Below are positions 49,078 through 57,825 of a stretch of 64,000 nucleotides of DNA, piece after piece. The stretch spans positions 3,456,001 to 3,520,000 of the forward strand of contig NZ_CP120742.1 in NCBI RefSeq assembly GCF_029581275.1, read 5' to 3'. A program made the position numbers and the translations under genes. Position 1 is the first letter of the stretch; every line of letters begins with the position of its first letter. This DNA comes from Micromonospora sp. WMMD1155 (GTDB lineage: Bacteria; Actinomycetota; Actinomycetes; Mycobacteriales; Micromonosporaceae). The notes under the pieces are model-generated. The model did no database searches. It saw nothing but the letters and a program-made list of their open reading frames with translations, and was not told the origin of the DNA.

Positions 49078-49929
49078 ATGCGTCGTCCCCAGCTGGACAT
49101 CCAGCTGAAGACCCCTGACCAGATCGAGAAGATGCGGGCCGCCGGGCTGGTGGTGGCCGAGGCGCTTCGCCGGATGCGGGAGGCTGTCGCCCCCGGTGTG
49201 AGCACCGCCGATCTGGACGCCATCGCCGAGTCGACCATCCGCGAGGCGGGTGGCGTCCCGTCGTTCAAGGGCTACCACGGCTTCCCGGCGTCGATCTGCT
49301 CCTCGGTCAACGAGCAGATCGTCCACGCGATCCCCTCGCCGAAGCAGGTGCTCGCCGACGGCGACCTCATCAGCATCGACTGCGGAGCCGTGCTGGACGG
49401 GTGGCACGGCGACTCCGCGATCACGGTCGGGGTCGGCGACGTCGACCCGGCACTGCTGAAGATGGCCGAGGTCGCCGAGGACGCCATGTGGGCCGGTATC
49501 GCCGCCGCCGCCCGTGGCGCGGCGAGCGGCAAGGGCCGGCTCACGGACATCTCCCACGCGGTGGAGACCGCCGTGCGTAAGGGCGGCCGGTACGGCATCG
49601 TCGACGGCTACGGCGGGCACGGCATCGGCACGGAGATGCACCAGGACCCGCACGTGCTCAACCACGGCCGACCGGGCAAGGGCCCGCGCCTGGTTCCCGG
49701 CATGGCGTTGGCCATCGAGCCGATGATCACGATGGCCTCCCCGCGTACCGTCGAGTTGTCCGACGGGTGGACGGTCGTCACCCGGGACGGCTCGGTGGCA
49801 GCGCACGTCGAGCACTCGATGGCGCTGCTGCCGGACGGGGTCTGGGTGCTGACCGCGTTCGACGGGGGCCGGGCCCGCCTCGGTGACCTGGTCACCGCCC
49901 GTCAGCCCGCCGCCTCGACGACCCCCTGA
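49078..49929 (+). CDS. map: Methionine aminopeptidase type I
   Basis: 283 aa, removes initiator methionine. Metal ligands are visible: Asp in SIDCGAVLDGWHGDS (two), His in GYGGHGIGTEMH, Glu in LAIEPMI and Glu in HVEHSM. ATG 49078 (RRPQLDIQLKTPDQIEKM) follows GAAAGGTAA; an in-frame ATG at 49042 lies in the hairpin region and is less likely. No clear terminator follows. Confidence 0.96.
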   Translation: MRRPQLDIQLKTPDQIEKMRAAGLVVAEALRRMREAVAPGVSTADLDAIAESTIREAGGVPSFKGYHGFPASICSSVNEQIVHAIPSPKQVLADGDLISIDCGAVLDGWHGDSAITVGVGDVDPALLKMAEVAEDAMWAGIAAAARGAASGKGRLTDISHAVETAVRKGGRYGIVDGYGGHGIGTEMHQDPHVLNHGRPGKGPRLVPGMALAIEPMITMASPRTVELSDGWTVVTRDGSVAAHVEHSMALLPDGVWVLTAFDGGRARLGDLVTARQPAASTTP

Positions 49930-50018
49930 TCAGCCGAGCCCGGCCGGTCATTCCCGAACAACCCGGCTGACCGGCTGCGTCGCCCCGACCCTGTCGTGAC
50001 CGGCCAGCCCGCCCTACT

Positions 50019-50050
50019 GATCGACTCCGTATCGCCGGAATGGCGGTATC
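50019..50050 (+). repeat. Dispersed intergenic repeat, copy 2 (diverged)
   Basis: Begins GATCGACTCCGTATCGCCGG; 22 of 32 positions match the copy at 50797. It lies in the map to DUF1707 gap. Confidence 0.5.
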
Positions 50051-50156
50051 AGAGCGCTCGGATACCCCCAGGTCGGTCGGCGATACGGTGTGGATCAAGC
50101 GCGCCGGTTGGACCGGGGTGGGGCCGGATTGGCGTGGCGGTGGCATGCTTGCCGGC

Positions 50157-50744
50157 ATGGACGGGCGCGACGGGATGCGAGCGGCGGACGCGGACCGGGA
50201 AGCGGTGGCCGAACGGTTGCGGATCGCCCTCAACGAGGGTCGGTTGGAACTGCACGAGTACGACGAGCGGTTGCAGCGGGCGTATGCGGCGCGTACGTAC
50301 GCTGATCTTGAGGTGCTGCTGACCGATCTGCCGCCGGTGACGCCGCCGCAGCGGTCCGGACTGGCGGCGGCCTCGACCAGCGTGCCGGCGGTCGATCCTC
50401 CGGGTGCCCAGTCCGGCCCGGTCGCCACCCGCGGCGTCACCGCCCGTTGGCTGGCCGAGGTGTGGCTGCGGTACCTCAACGTGGTGGCCATCGTGGTGAC
50501 GATCTGGGCGGTGACCTCGCTGCTCAGTCGGGACCTGCTCTACTTCTGGCCGGTGTGGGTGGCCGGGCCGTGGGGTGCGGTGCTGCTGGTCCGCACGGTC
50601 ACCGGGCTGACCGGGGGAGAGCCGCAGCGCCAGGCCGTCGAGCGGGAGCGTCGCCGGCAGCGTAAACGGGACAAGCGGGAGCGGCGGCGCGAGTTGCGCG
50701 CCGCCGAGTCGGACGAACCGGACGACCCCACCGCACCGGCCTGA
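50157..50744 (+). CDS. DUF1707 and two-helix membrane protein
   Basis: 195 aa. The N-terminal DUF1707 domain (RAADADREAVAERLRIALNEGRLELHEYDERLQRAYAART, quoted partly: RAADADREAVAERLRIALNE) is a common actinobacterial module of unknown role. Two helices follow (about 100-118 and 123-143), then a highly basic tail (RERRRQRKRDKRERRRELR). ATG 50157 is chosen because CATGCT ends 7 bases upstream (leaderless pattern) and DUF1707 proteins usually begin just here. Starts at 50040 or 50145 are less likely. Confidence 0.75.
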   Translation: MDGRDGMRAADADREAVAERLRIALNEGRLELHEYDERLQRAYAARTYADLEVLLTDLPPVTPPQRSGLAAASTSVPAVDPPGAQSGPVATRGVTARWLAEVWLRYLNVVAIVVTIWAVTSLLSRDLLYFWPVWVAGPWGAVLLVRTVTGLTGGEPQRQAVERERRRQRKRDKRERRRELRAAESDEPDDPTAPA

Positions 50745-50796
50745 CCTCGACGCACCTCGACGCGCCTCATCGTCGGCGGCTGGCGGCGGACCTCTA

Positions 50797-50871
50797 GATC
50801 GACTCGGGTTCCGGGAAATCGGGGTGTCGAGCGCGGTTCGTCACCGCAGGTTCCCTGAAGGCGAGTCGATC
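50797..50871. repeat. Dispersed repeat, copy 3, with terminal inverted arms
   Basis: The first 32 bases (GATCGACTCGGGTTCCGGGA...) match copies at 8469 and 50019. Here the element is bounded by perfect 10-bp inverted arms GATCGACTCG (50797-50806) and CGAGTCGATC (50862-50871), giving a 75-base palindromic unit. Confidence 0.65.
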
Positions 50872-51008
50872 AACGGCCGTGGCCCGGGTCTCGGCGGCGG
50901 TGTCGATCGACGTGCGCCATCCGAGGCCCGTCAACGGTGTCGATCATGATGCGACGGTTGCCAACTGCATGATCAACGAGAGTGTGCGGGTCGGAGCGGG
51001 TGGCCGGT

Positions 51009-51038
51009 TTGGCGGGCGCCAGTCGGCGGGCGTACACT
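51009..51038 (+). promoter_or_regulatory. Promoter for the infA-rpoA cluster
   Basis: TTGGCG (51009-51014), an 18-base spacer and TACACT (51033-51038). The leader would be about 150 bases. Confidence 0.6.
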
Positions 51039-51192
51039 TTCAGATCGGCGCACAGCGTCCACTCCGGCATGCCCACCCTGCGCTTCGGTGGGAGCTGGAG
51101 CCGCGGCTGGCGCGGTCTTCTGATCATGGTCAGATTTCCGTGTAAGGCGTTGTGGGTCGCCCGGAGCAATCGACGTCAGGACAGCGGAGGAC

Positions 51193-51414
51193 ATGCCGAA
51201 AAAAGACGGAGCCATTGAGATCGAGGGTCGGGTCATCGAGCCCCTGCCGAACGCCATGTTCCGGGTGGAGCTCGCGAACGGTCACAAGGTGTTGGCTCAC
51301 ATCAGCGGGAAGATGCGACAGCACTACATCCGCATCCTTCCGGAGGACCGGGTCGTCGTCGAACTCTCGCCGTACGACCTGACCCGCGGGCGCATCGTCT
51401 ACCGCTACAAGTAG
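51193..51414 (+). CDS. infA: Translation initiation factor IF-1
   Basis: 73 aa, single OB-fold that occupies the A site during initiation. [20 protein letters not shown] and [20 protein letters not shown] are canonical. ATG after GCGGAGGACA. rpmJ follows after 91 bases. Confidence 0.97.
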   Translation: MPKKDGAIEIEGRVIEPLPNAMFRVELANGHKVLAHISGKMRQHYIRILPEDRVVVELSPYDLTRGRIVYRYK

Positions 51415-51505
51415 TCCTGACGACGGCCGGGAAGTCCCGTGTCCGTCTTCGACGTCCGGCGTCGCGCAGAGCGCGTCCCCGGGCCAGATGGGAAGTAAGG
51501 CAACC

Positions 51506-51619
51506 GTGAAGGTCAAGCCGAGCGTCAAGAGGATCTGCAACAAGTGCCGGGTTATCCGCCGGCACGGCCGGGTCATGGTGATCTGCACCGACCCGCGCCA
51601 CAAGCAGCGCCAGGGCTGA
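51506..51619 (+). CDS. rpmJ: 50S ribosomal protein L36
   Basis: 37 aa, zinc form. [20 protein letters not shown], then [17 protein letters not shown]; zinc ligands C11, C14, C27 and H32 are all present. GTG start after GGAAGTAAGGCAACC. Too short for many gene finders, but sequence and position are unmistakable. Confidence 0.96.
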   Translation: MKVKPSVKRICNKCRVIRRHGRVMVICTDPRHKQRQG

Positions 51620-51831
51620 GTCAGCCCACACATCACACATGCTCGTCCCAGCCGCGAGCGGTACGCGAGACGTACTCCTTCGTGGCTGACCCCCGGTCGG
51701 AGGCCGGGGCCCGCTTGGGCAGCGACCGATCCCGGTCGCCGGCGCTTCTTGCGTCGGAAAGACGGGACGGCCGGTAGCGGGGTGGGACGGGTCCACACCT
51801 CCGCCACACATAACGAGGAGTACGCCCGCAC

Positions 51832-52212
51832 ATGGCACGTCTAGTCGGCGTGGATCTCCCCCGCGAAAAGCGGTTGGAGATCGCGCTCACCTACATCTTC
51901 GGGGTCGGTCGCACCCGCGCCCTGGAGACGCTCGCCGCCACCGGCATCTCGCCGGACAAGCGCGCTCGGGACCTCACGGACGAGGAGCTCGTGCAGCTCC
52001 GCGACCACATCGAGGGCAACTACAAGGTTGAAGGCGACCTGCGCCGCGAGGTCGCCGCTGACATCCGCCGCAAGGTTGAGATCGGCTGCTACGCCGGCAT
52101 CCGGCACCGCCGGGGCCTGCCCGTGCGTGGCCAGCGGACCAAGACCAACGCCCGGACCCGCAAGGGCCCGAAGCGGACCGTCGCCGGCAAGAAGAAGCCC
52201 GGCAAGAAGTAA
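51832..52212 (+). CDS. rpsM: 30S ribosomal protein S13
   Basis: 126 aa. S13 forms bridges to the 50S subunit and contacts P-site t[23 protein letters not shown] and [20 protein letters not shown] are diagnostic, with a basic C-terminal tail KKKPGKK. ATG preceded by ACGAGGAGTACGCCCGCAC. Confidence 0.97.
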   Translation: MARLVGVDLPREKRLEIALTYIFGVGRTRALETLAATGISPDKRARDLTDEELVQLRDHIEGNYKVEGDLRREVAADIRRKVEIGCYAGIRHRRGLPVRGQRTKTNARTRKGPKRTVAGKKKPGKK

Positions 52213-52299
52213 GACGTAGACCGGAATACGGGTCTAGGTCCGCCGAGCACGGCCAGGCCGCAACCTGTATCGGAAGTCAACTAGGAGCGCAGAAGACTT

Positions 52300-52707
52300 A
52301 TGCCACCGAAGGCTCGTGCCGGAGCCGCTGTAAAGAAGGTCCGGCGCAAGGAACGCAAGAACGTCGCCCACGGGCAGGCGCACATCAAGAGCACGTTCAA
52401 CAACACCATCGTGTCCATCACGGACCCGACCGGTGCGGTCATCTCCTGGGCCTCCGCCGGCCAGGTCGGCTTCAAGGGCTCTCGCAAGTCGACTCCGTTC
52501 GCCGCGCAGCTGGCCGCCGAGGCCGCCGCGCGTCGCGCCATGGAGCACGGCATGCGCAAGGTCGACGTGTTCGTCAAGGGCCCCGGCTCCGGCCGGGAGA
52601 CCGCCATCCGTTCGCTGCAGGCCGTGGGCCTCGAGGTCGGTCAGATCTCCGACGTCACCCCGCAGCCGCACAACGGATGCCGTCCGCCGAAGCGTCGCCG
52701 GGTCTGA
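52300..52707 (+). CDS. rpsK: 30S ribosomal protein S11
   Basis: 135 aa, platform protein at the E site. [20 protein letters not shown] and the C-terminal [18 protein letters not shown] are canonical. ATG after TAGGAGCGCAGAAGACTT. Confidence 0.97.
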
Positions 52708-52720
52708 GAGGTAGAGAGAG

Positions 52721-53347
52721 ATGGCTCGTTACACCGGTGCTGACTGCCGCCGTTGCCGGCGGGAGAAGATGAAGCTGTTCCTCAAGGGCAGCAAGTGCGA
52801 TGGCCCGAAGTGCCCGTTCGAGTCCCGGCCGTTCCCGCCCGGGCAGCACGGCCGCGGCCGCACCAAGGAGACGGAGTACCTGCTCCAGCTCCGCGAGAAG
52901 CAGAAGGCCCGCCGCGTCTACGGCGTGCTGGAGAAGCAGTTCCGCGGCTACTACGAGGAAGCCGTCGGCAAGCAGGCCAAGACCGGTGAGGTCCTCCTGC
53001 AGATCCTCGAGTCGCGGCTGGACAACGTCGTTTACCGGGCCGGCTTCGCCCACTCGCGGGACATGGCCCGCCAGCTGGTCAAGCACGGTCACTTCACGGT
53101 GAACGGCAAGAAGGTCGACATCCCGTCGTACCGCGTCAAGGAGCACGACATCATCGAGGTTCGGGGCAAGAGCAAGGAGCTCACCCCGTTCGTCGTCGCG
53201 CAGGCCCAGGCCGGCTCGAAGACGGTTCCGGCGTGGCTCGAGGCCATCCCGAGCCAGATGAAGGTGCTCGTGCACTCCCTCCCGGCCCGGCAGGTCATCG
53301 ACACGCAGGTCCAGGAGCAGCTGATCGTCGAGCTCTACTCCAAGTAG
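52721..53347 (+). CDS. rpsD: 30S ribosomal protein S4 (zinc form)
   Basis: 208 aa. S4 starts 30S body assembly. The N-terminal zinc knuckle DCRRCRREKMKLFLKGSKCD plus GPKC has all four cysteines. The S4 RNA-binding domain follows (LDNVVYRAGFAHSRDMARQL). ATG after GAGAGGTAGAGAG. A hairpin separates it from rpoA. Confidence 0.97.
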   Translation: MARYTGADCRRCRREKMKLFLKGSKCDGPKCPFESRPFPPGQHGRGRTKETEYLLQLREKQKARRVYGVLEKQFRGYYEEAVGKQAKTGEVLLQILESRLDNVVYRAGFAHSRDMARQLVKHGHFTVNGKKVDIPSYRVKEHDIIEVRGKSKELTPFVVAQAQAGSKTVPAWLEAIPSQMKVLVHSLPARQVIDTQVQEQLIVELYSK

Positions 53348-53359
53348 TCGGGCTCGTTG

Positions 53360-53391
53360 CGGTGGCCCGTCCCGCCAGGGGCGGGCCACCG
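53360..53391 (+). terminator. Hairpin between rpsD and rpoA
   Basis: 14-bp stem with one G-U pair (53360-53373 with 53378-53391) and loop GCCA, 13 bases after rpsD. It may set rpoA levels relative to the ribosomal genes. Confidence 0.65.
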
Positions 53392-53447
53392 GAACAGTTT
53401 GTGTCGTGGACGTCAAATAGCGGGCGTCCCGGAAGAGAAGAGAAAAG

Positions 53448-54470
53448 ATGCTCATCAGCCAGCGACCCTCCCTGTCCGAGGAGTCGATCAACGAGACCCG
53501 GTCGCGGTTCGCCATCGAGCCGCTGGAGCCGGGCTTCGGCTACACCCTGGGTAACTCGCTGCGGCGTACGCTGCTGTCGTCGATCCCGGGCGCGGCCGTC
53601 ACCTCGATCAAGATCGACGGCGTTCTGCACGAGTTCACCACGATCCCCGGTGTCAAGGAGGACGTGGTGGAGCTCGTCATGAACATCAAGGAGCTGTGCG
53701 TCAGCTCCGAGCACGACGAGCCGGTCAGCATGTACCTGCGCAAGCAGGGCCCGGGCGACGTGACGGCGGGCGACATCCAGCCCCCGGCCGGCGTCTCGGT
53801 GCACAACCCGGATCTCAAGCTCGCCACCCTCAACGGCAAGGGCCGGCTCGACATGGAGCTGACCGTCGAGCGGGGCCGGGGTTACGTGACGGCCGCGCAG
53901 AACAAGCAGTCCGGTGCGGAGATCGGCCGGATCCCGGTCGACTCGATCTACTCGCCGGTGCTGAAGGTGACCTACCGCGTCGAGGCGACCCGTGTGGAGC
54001 AGCGCACGGACTTCGACCGGCTGATCATCGACGTCGAGACCAAGCCGTCGATGGGCCCGCGTACCGCGCTGGCCTCCGCCGGTTCGACGCTGGTGGAGCT
54101 CTTCGGGCTGGCCCGGGAGCTGGACGAGACCGCCGAGGGCATCGACATCGGGCCGTCCCCGCAGGACGCCCAGCTGGCGGCGGACCTCGCTCTGCCGATC
54201 GAGGAGCTGGACCTCACCGTCCGCTCCTACAACTGCCTCAAGCGCGAGGGCATCAACTCCGTTGGTGAGCTCATCGGGCGTACCGAGGCCGACCTCCTCG
54301 ACATTCGTAACTTCGGTCAGAAGTCGATCGACGAGGTCAAGATGAAGCTCGCCGGGATGGGTCTCGGGCTGAAGGACTCGGCTCCGAACTTCGACCCGGC
54401 GCACGTCGTGGACACCTTCGGCGAGGCCGACTACGACACCGACGACTACCGCGAGACCGAGCAGCTCTAG
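53448..54470 (+). CDS. rpoA: DNA-directed RNA polymerase subunit alpha
   Basis: 340 aa. The N-terminal dimerisation domain ([20 protein letters not shown] at about 25-44) is joined by an acidic linker to the C-terminal domain ([33 protein letters not shown]) that binds UP elements and activators. ATG start [12 protein letters not shown] is typical of actinobacteria. rplQ follows after 34 bases. Confidence 0.98.
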   Translation: MLISQRPSLSEESINETRSRFAIEPLEPGFGYTLGNSLRRTLLSSIPGAAVTSIKIDGVLHEFTTIPGVKEDVVELVMNIKELCVSSEHDEPVSMYLRKQGPGDVTAGDIQPPAGVSVHNPDLKLATLNGKGRLDMELTVERGRGYVTAAQNKQSGAEIGRIPVDSIYSPVLKVTYRVEATRVEQRTDFDRLIIDVETKPSMGPRTALASAGSTLVELFGLARELDETAEGIDIGPSPQDAQLAADLALPIEELDLTVRSYNCLKREGINSVGELIGRTEADLLDIRNFGQKSIDEVKMKLAGMGLGLKDSAPNFDPAHVVDTFGEADYDTDDYRETEQL

Positions 54471-54504
54471 TCCGCGCTGCCGCCACAACTGAGGAGCACC
54501 AAAA

Positions 54505-55062
54505 ATGCCCACGCCCACCAAGGGCCCCCGCCTCGGCGGCAGCCCCTCGCACGAGCGGCTGATGCTGGCCAACCTGGCCACTGCGCTGTTCCAGCACGGC
54601 AAGATCCAGACCACCGAGACGAAGGCTCGGCGGCTGCGTCCGCTGGCCGAGCAGCTCATCACCAAGGCCAAGCGCGGTGACCTCGCCTCGCGTCGGCGGG
54701 TGCTGGGTGTCGTCAAGGACAAGGACGTGGTCTACGCCCTGTTCGACCAGATCGCGCCCCGGTACGCCAACCGCCCCGGCGGTTACACCCGGATCGTGAA
54801 GACCGGCCCGCGCAAGGGTGACGCCGCTCCGATGGCGATCATCGAGCTGGTGGAGGAGCTTCAGGTCGCCGAGCCGAAGGCGAACAAGAAGACCGCCGCC
54901 CGCAAGGCCGCGCAGCAGGACAAGGTCGAGGCGCTCGCCCCGGCCGAGGAGGCCCCGAAGTCGGCCGACGCCGACCAGGACTCCGAGGCGCCGGTGTCGG
55001 CGTCCGGTGACACCGACGCCGCCCGCGAGGACAGCGACGAGGCCACCGAGAACAAGGCCTGA
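54505..55062 (+). CDS. rplQ: 50S ribosomal protein L17
   Basis: 185 aa. The first 120 residues are L17 ([37 protein letters not shown]). A 60-residue Ala/Glu/Asp-rich tail follows, as in other actinobacteria. ATG after GAGGAGCACCAAAA. A 17-bp terminator follows 11 bases after the stop. Confidence 0.96.
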   Translation: MPTPTKGPRLGGSPSHERLMLANLATALFQHGKIQTTETKARRLRPLAEQLITKAKRGDLASRRRVLGVVKDKDVVYALFDQIAPRYANRPGGYTRIVKTGPRKGDAAPMAIIELVEELQVAEPKANKKTAARKAAQQDKVEALAPAEEAPKSADADQDSEAPVSASGDTDAAREDSDEATENKA

Positions 55063-55073
55063 TCAAGGGCATC

Positions 55074-55110
55074 GTCGGGCCCGGCACCCCATCGGGGTGT
55101 CGGGCCCGAC
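55074..55110 (+). terminator. Terminator after rplQ
   Basis: 17-bp stem with one G-U pair (55074-55090 with 55094-55110) and a 3-base loop. It ends the alpha operon. Confidence 0.8.
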
Positions 55111-55129
55111 CCGTTACAGGAGGTACGAG

Positions 55130-55960
55130 GTGGACGAGCTGATCCGGCTGCGGCTGGACGTCTCGTACGACGGCACGGACTTCTCCGGGTGGGCCCCGCA
55201 GCCGACCCGCCGCACCGTCGCCGGGGTGCTGATCGAGACCCTGGCCCTGGTCCTCGGTGCCGACACGGTCACCGGGCTGACGGTGGCCGGGCGGACCGAC
55301 GCCGGGGTGCACGCCACCGGGCAGGTCTGCCACCTGGACCTACCCGCTGACGTGTGGCGGGAGCACGAGGGGCGGTTGCTGCGCCGCCTGGCCCGGCTGC
55401 TCCCCGGCGACGTGCGCGTACGCGCGATGACCGAGGTGCCGGCCGACTTCGACGCCCGGTTCTCGGCGACCTTCCGGCGCTACGAGTACCGGGTCACCGA
55501 CGCGCCCTTCGGTGCCGAGCCGCTGCGTCGGCACGAGGTGTTGGCCTGGCCGAAGCCGCTGGACCTGGCCTCGTTGAACGCCGCGGCGGGCGGCCTGGTC
55601 GGTGAGCACGACTTCGCCGCGTACTGCCGGCGCAAGGAGAACGCGACCACGCTGCGCGAGGTGACCCGGCTGGACTGGCGGCGCGACCCGGACGGCATCC
55701 TGGTCGCCACCGTCCAGGCCGACGCGTTCTGCCAGGCGATGGTGCGCAGCCTGGTGGGGGCGATGCTGGTGGCGGGTGACGGCCGCCGGCCGGTCGAGTG
55801 GCCGGGCAGCCTGCTCACCAATCGGGAGCGTTCCAGCGAGGTGACGGTGGCACCGGCGCGCGGGTTGACGCTGGTGGCCGTGGGTTACCCGACCGATCCG
55901 GCGGAGTACGCCCGCCGTGCGGACCTCACCCGTCGGCTGCGGGTTCCGGTCGAGAGCTGA
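55130..55960 (+). CDS. truA: tRNA pseudouridine synthase TruA
   Basis: 276 aa, converts uridines 38-40 of the tRNA anticodon arm to pseudouridine. The catalytic aspartate D57 is in AGRTDAGVHA. RYEYRV and FCQAMVRSLVGAML are also family marks. GTG at 55130 after ACAGGAGGTACGAG. The frame extends upstream through rplQ but not as TruA. It converges with the next gene, 8 bases between stops. Confidence 0.94.
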   Translation: MDELIRLRLDVSYDGTDFSGWAPQPTRRTVAGVLIETLALVLGADTVTGLTVAGRTDAGVHATGQVCHLDLPADVWREHEGRLLRRLARLLPGDVRVRAMTEVPADFDARFSATFRRYEYRVTDAPFGAEPLRRHEVLAWPKPLDLASLNAAAGGLVGEHDFAAYCRRKENATTLREVTRLDWRRDPDGILVATVQADAFCQAMVRSLVGAMLVAGDGRRPVEWPGSLLTNRERSSEVTVAPARGLTLVAVGYPTDPAEYARRADLTRRLRVPVES

Positions 55961-55968
55961 CCTCCGGG

Positions 55969-57075
55969 TCAGTCGCCCGGCAGGTCGTCGCCGCTCTGCG
56001 TGCCGCTGTTGTCGGTCGGCGCTGCCGTCGGTTGTGCGGCGGTGCCACCGTCGGCGCGTTGTTGCAGCACTCCGCGGCTGAGGTGCAGCTCGATCATGTC
56101 GAACAGGATCTCGCCGACCTTGGCGTCGCCCGCCTTGATCGCAGTTCCGTCCTCGCGGACCACCAGGGCGTACGCCAGGTAGTGGCCGCGTACCTGCCAG
56201 CCGACCCGTGCCGGGGCGCTGGCGAGCACGTCGGTGCCGTCGCCCTCGTTGCCGGTGAGGCCACGGAACCGACCCTGCCGCTCGTCGAGCAGTTGTCGAA
56301 CGCGGTCCCGGGCCCGTTCCGCACTGGCCTTGTCGGTGAGGTTGAACAGTCCGGCGGTGACCAGGTGATCGCCGCCGGGTGTCCGCAGTGTGGCCCGGAC
56401 GACCTGGTTGCAGCCGAGTCGGACCAGCAGGTCGGCGACCTCGCCGGTGGCGGCGACGGCGCAACTGCCGCTGGACTGGGTCTTCAGGACCTGGTAACTC
56501 GGCTGGCCTTCGCCGAGCTTCAGCTCCTTGCCGGGGAAGAGTTCCTTGGCGGTGAGCGGGGACTGGTCGGTGTCTCGGGAGTCCAGGGTGAGCCGTTCCG
56601 CCGGGGCGGACGTCGGTGCGGCGTTCGGTTGGAACGTCGGGGTGGACTGCGGTTGCGGGCCGCGTTCGGAGAGCAGCGCGGCGGCACCCAGGCCGCAGAG
56701 GGCGAGCAGCACCAGGACGGCCGCACCCCCGATCAACACCTGCCACAGTCGGCCGCCGCCGCGCCGGGTGGGCGGCTCCGTCGGCGTGGCCGAGGTGTAG
56801 ACCTGGCTGCGGGGCGCGGCGGGCGGGATCTCGGCACGGGCCGGCGGCGGTGGCGACGGCTGCGACGAAGACGGCTGCGACGAAGACGGCAGCGACGGCG
56901 ACGGCCGCGAGGACGACGGCAGCGAGAGCTGGTTCGGCCGGGGCAGCGACGGCGCGGGGAAGCGTGACGGAGAGGGCCCGGCCGGCGGCGGACCGGCGCC
57001 GAGCGCCGAGCGGTCGGACCCGGGCTCCGGGTACTCCTCGAAAGCGTCCTCATCGGACTCGTACCGATACACCAT
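55969..57075 (-). CDS. Single-pass membrane protein with Pro/Ser-rich N terminus, unknown
   Basis: 368 aa. Cytoplasmic part of about 108 residues rich in Pro and Ser (repeated SSSQPS), one helix at 110-134 (LWQVLIGGAAVLVLLALCGL), then an extracytoplasmic domain of about 200 residues with two cysteines (GSCAVA, LGCNQV) likely bonded, and a disordered acidic tail. I do not recognise the domain; the layout resembles actinobacterial anchored sensors or lipoprotein-like proteins. ATG with TACTCT on the minus strand 7 bases upstream, so leaderless. Divergent from the methyltransferase. Confidence 0.8.
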   Translation of the reverse strand: MVYRYESDEDAFEEYPEPGSDRSALGAGPPPAGPSPSRFPAPSLPRPNQLSLPSSSRPSPSLPSSSQPSSSQPSPPPPARAEIPPAAPRSQVYTSATPTEPPTRRGGGRLWQVLIGGAAVLVLLALCGLGAAALLSERGPQPQSTPTFQPNAAPTSAPAERLTLDSRDTDQSPLTAKELFPGKELKLGEGQPSYQVLKTQSSGSCAVAATGEVADLLVRLGCNQVVRATLRTPGGDHLVTAGLFNLTDKASAERARDRVRQLLDERQGRFRGLTGNEGDGTDVLASAPARVGWQVRGHYLAYALVVREDGTAIKAGDAKVGEILFDMIELHLSRGVLQQRADGGTAAQPTAAPTDNSGTQSGDDLPGD

Positions 57076-57178
57076 GTCGCCCAGAGTAAGAGCTATTGTC
57101 CCTTTTGGTGATAATTTCAGGGAAATGCGTGCGCAGGCCGCGTCGGGGTCGGCCCCGACCGGTGCGAGAATTGCCGAC

Positions 57179-57784
57179 GTGACCGGCGACCACTACTTCA
57201 CCGCTCAGCCCGCCAGCGACGCCCCGGCGCGCGAGGTCGAGTTCTCCGTCGCCGACCGCGACTACCGGCTCGCCTCCGCCGGCGGGGTCTTCTCCGCCAG
57301 CCGACTCGACCCGGGCACCGCTGTGCTGCTGCGCAAGGCGGAGCTGCCCGCCGCCGACACCAGCGGTGACCTGCTCGACCTGGGCTGCGGATTCGGGCCG
57401 ATCACCTGCGTCCTGGCCGACCTGGCACCGACCAGCACCGTCTGGGCCGTCGACGTCAACGCCCGCGCCCGCGAGCTGACCGCCGCCAACGCGGCCCGGG
57501 TCGACGCCGCCGACCGGGTCCGGGTCAGCGCGCCGGACGACGTGCCGCCGGACGTTCGGTTCGCCCAGATCTGGTCCAACCCTCCCATCCGGATCGGTAA
57601 GGACGGGCTGCACGAACTGCTGCTGCGGTGGCTGCCCCGACTCGCACCGGACGGCGTCGGCTGGCTGGTCGTCGCCCGGCACCTCGGCGGCGACTCGTTG
57701 CAGCGCTGGCTCACCGAGCAGAACTGGCAGGTAAAGCGGCACGCCAGCCAGAAAGGTTTCCGGGTGCTACGAGTCACCCGGTAA
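57179..57784 (+). CDS. RsmC-like class I methyltransferase
   Basis: 201 aa. Motif I is LLDLGCGFGPI (65-75), motif IV is SNPPI (133-137), matching the NPPI catalytic motif of methyltransferases that modify exocyclic amino groups, such as RsmC (16S rRNA G1207). It begins TGDHYFTAQPASD, typical of actinobacterial RsmC-like proteins. GTG 57179 is preferred since GAGAAT ends 7 bases upstream; ATG 57125 with a CAGGGA Shine-Dalgarno is the alternative and adds 18 residues. The target is inferred. Confidence 0.85.
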   Translation: MTGDHYFTAQPASDAPAREVEFSVADRDYRLASAGGVFSASRLDPGTAVLLRKAELPAADTSGDLLDLGCGFGPITCVLADLAPTSTVWAVDVNARARELTAANAARVDAADRVRVSAPDDVPPDVRFAQIWSNPPIRIGKDGLHELLLRWLPRLAPDGVGWLVVARHLGGDSLQRWLTEQNWQVKRHASQKGFRVLRVTR

Positions 57785-57825
57785 TTGGATGTCCCCTCCG
57801 GCCCTCGCTGGGGCAGGATCCCCGC

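Larger units (their letters stand above)
50745..51192. other. 448-base gap before infA with inverted repeats
   Basis: No gene seen. Contains the repeat copy at 50797-50871, a second inverted repeat with arms GATCATG (50942-50948) and CATGATC (50968-50974), and the infA promoter near 51009-51038. Confidence 0.55.
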
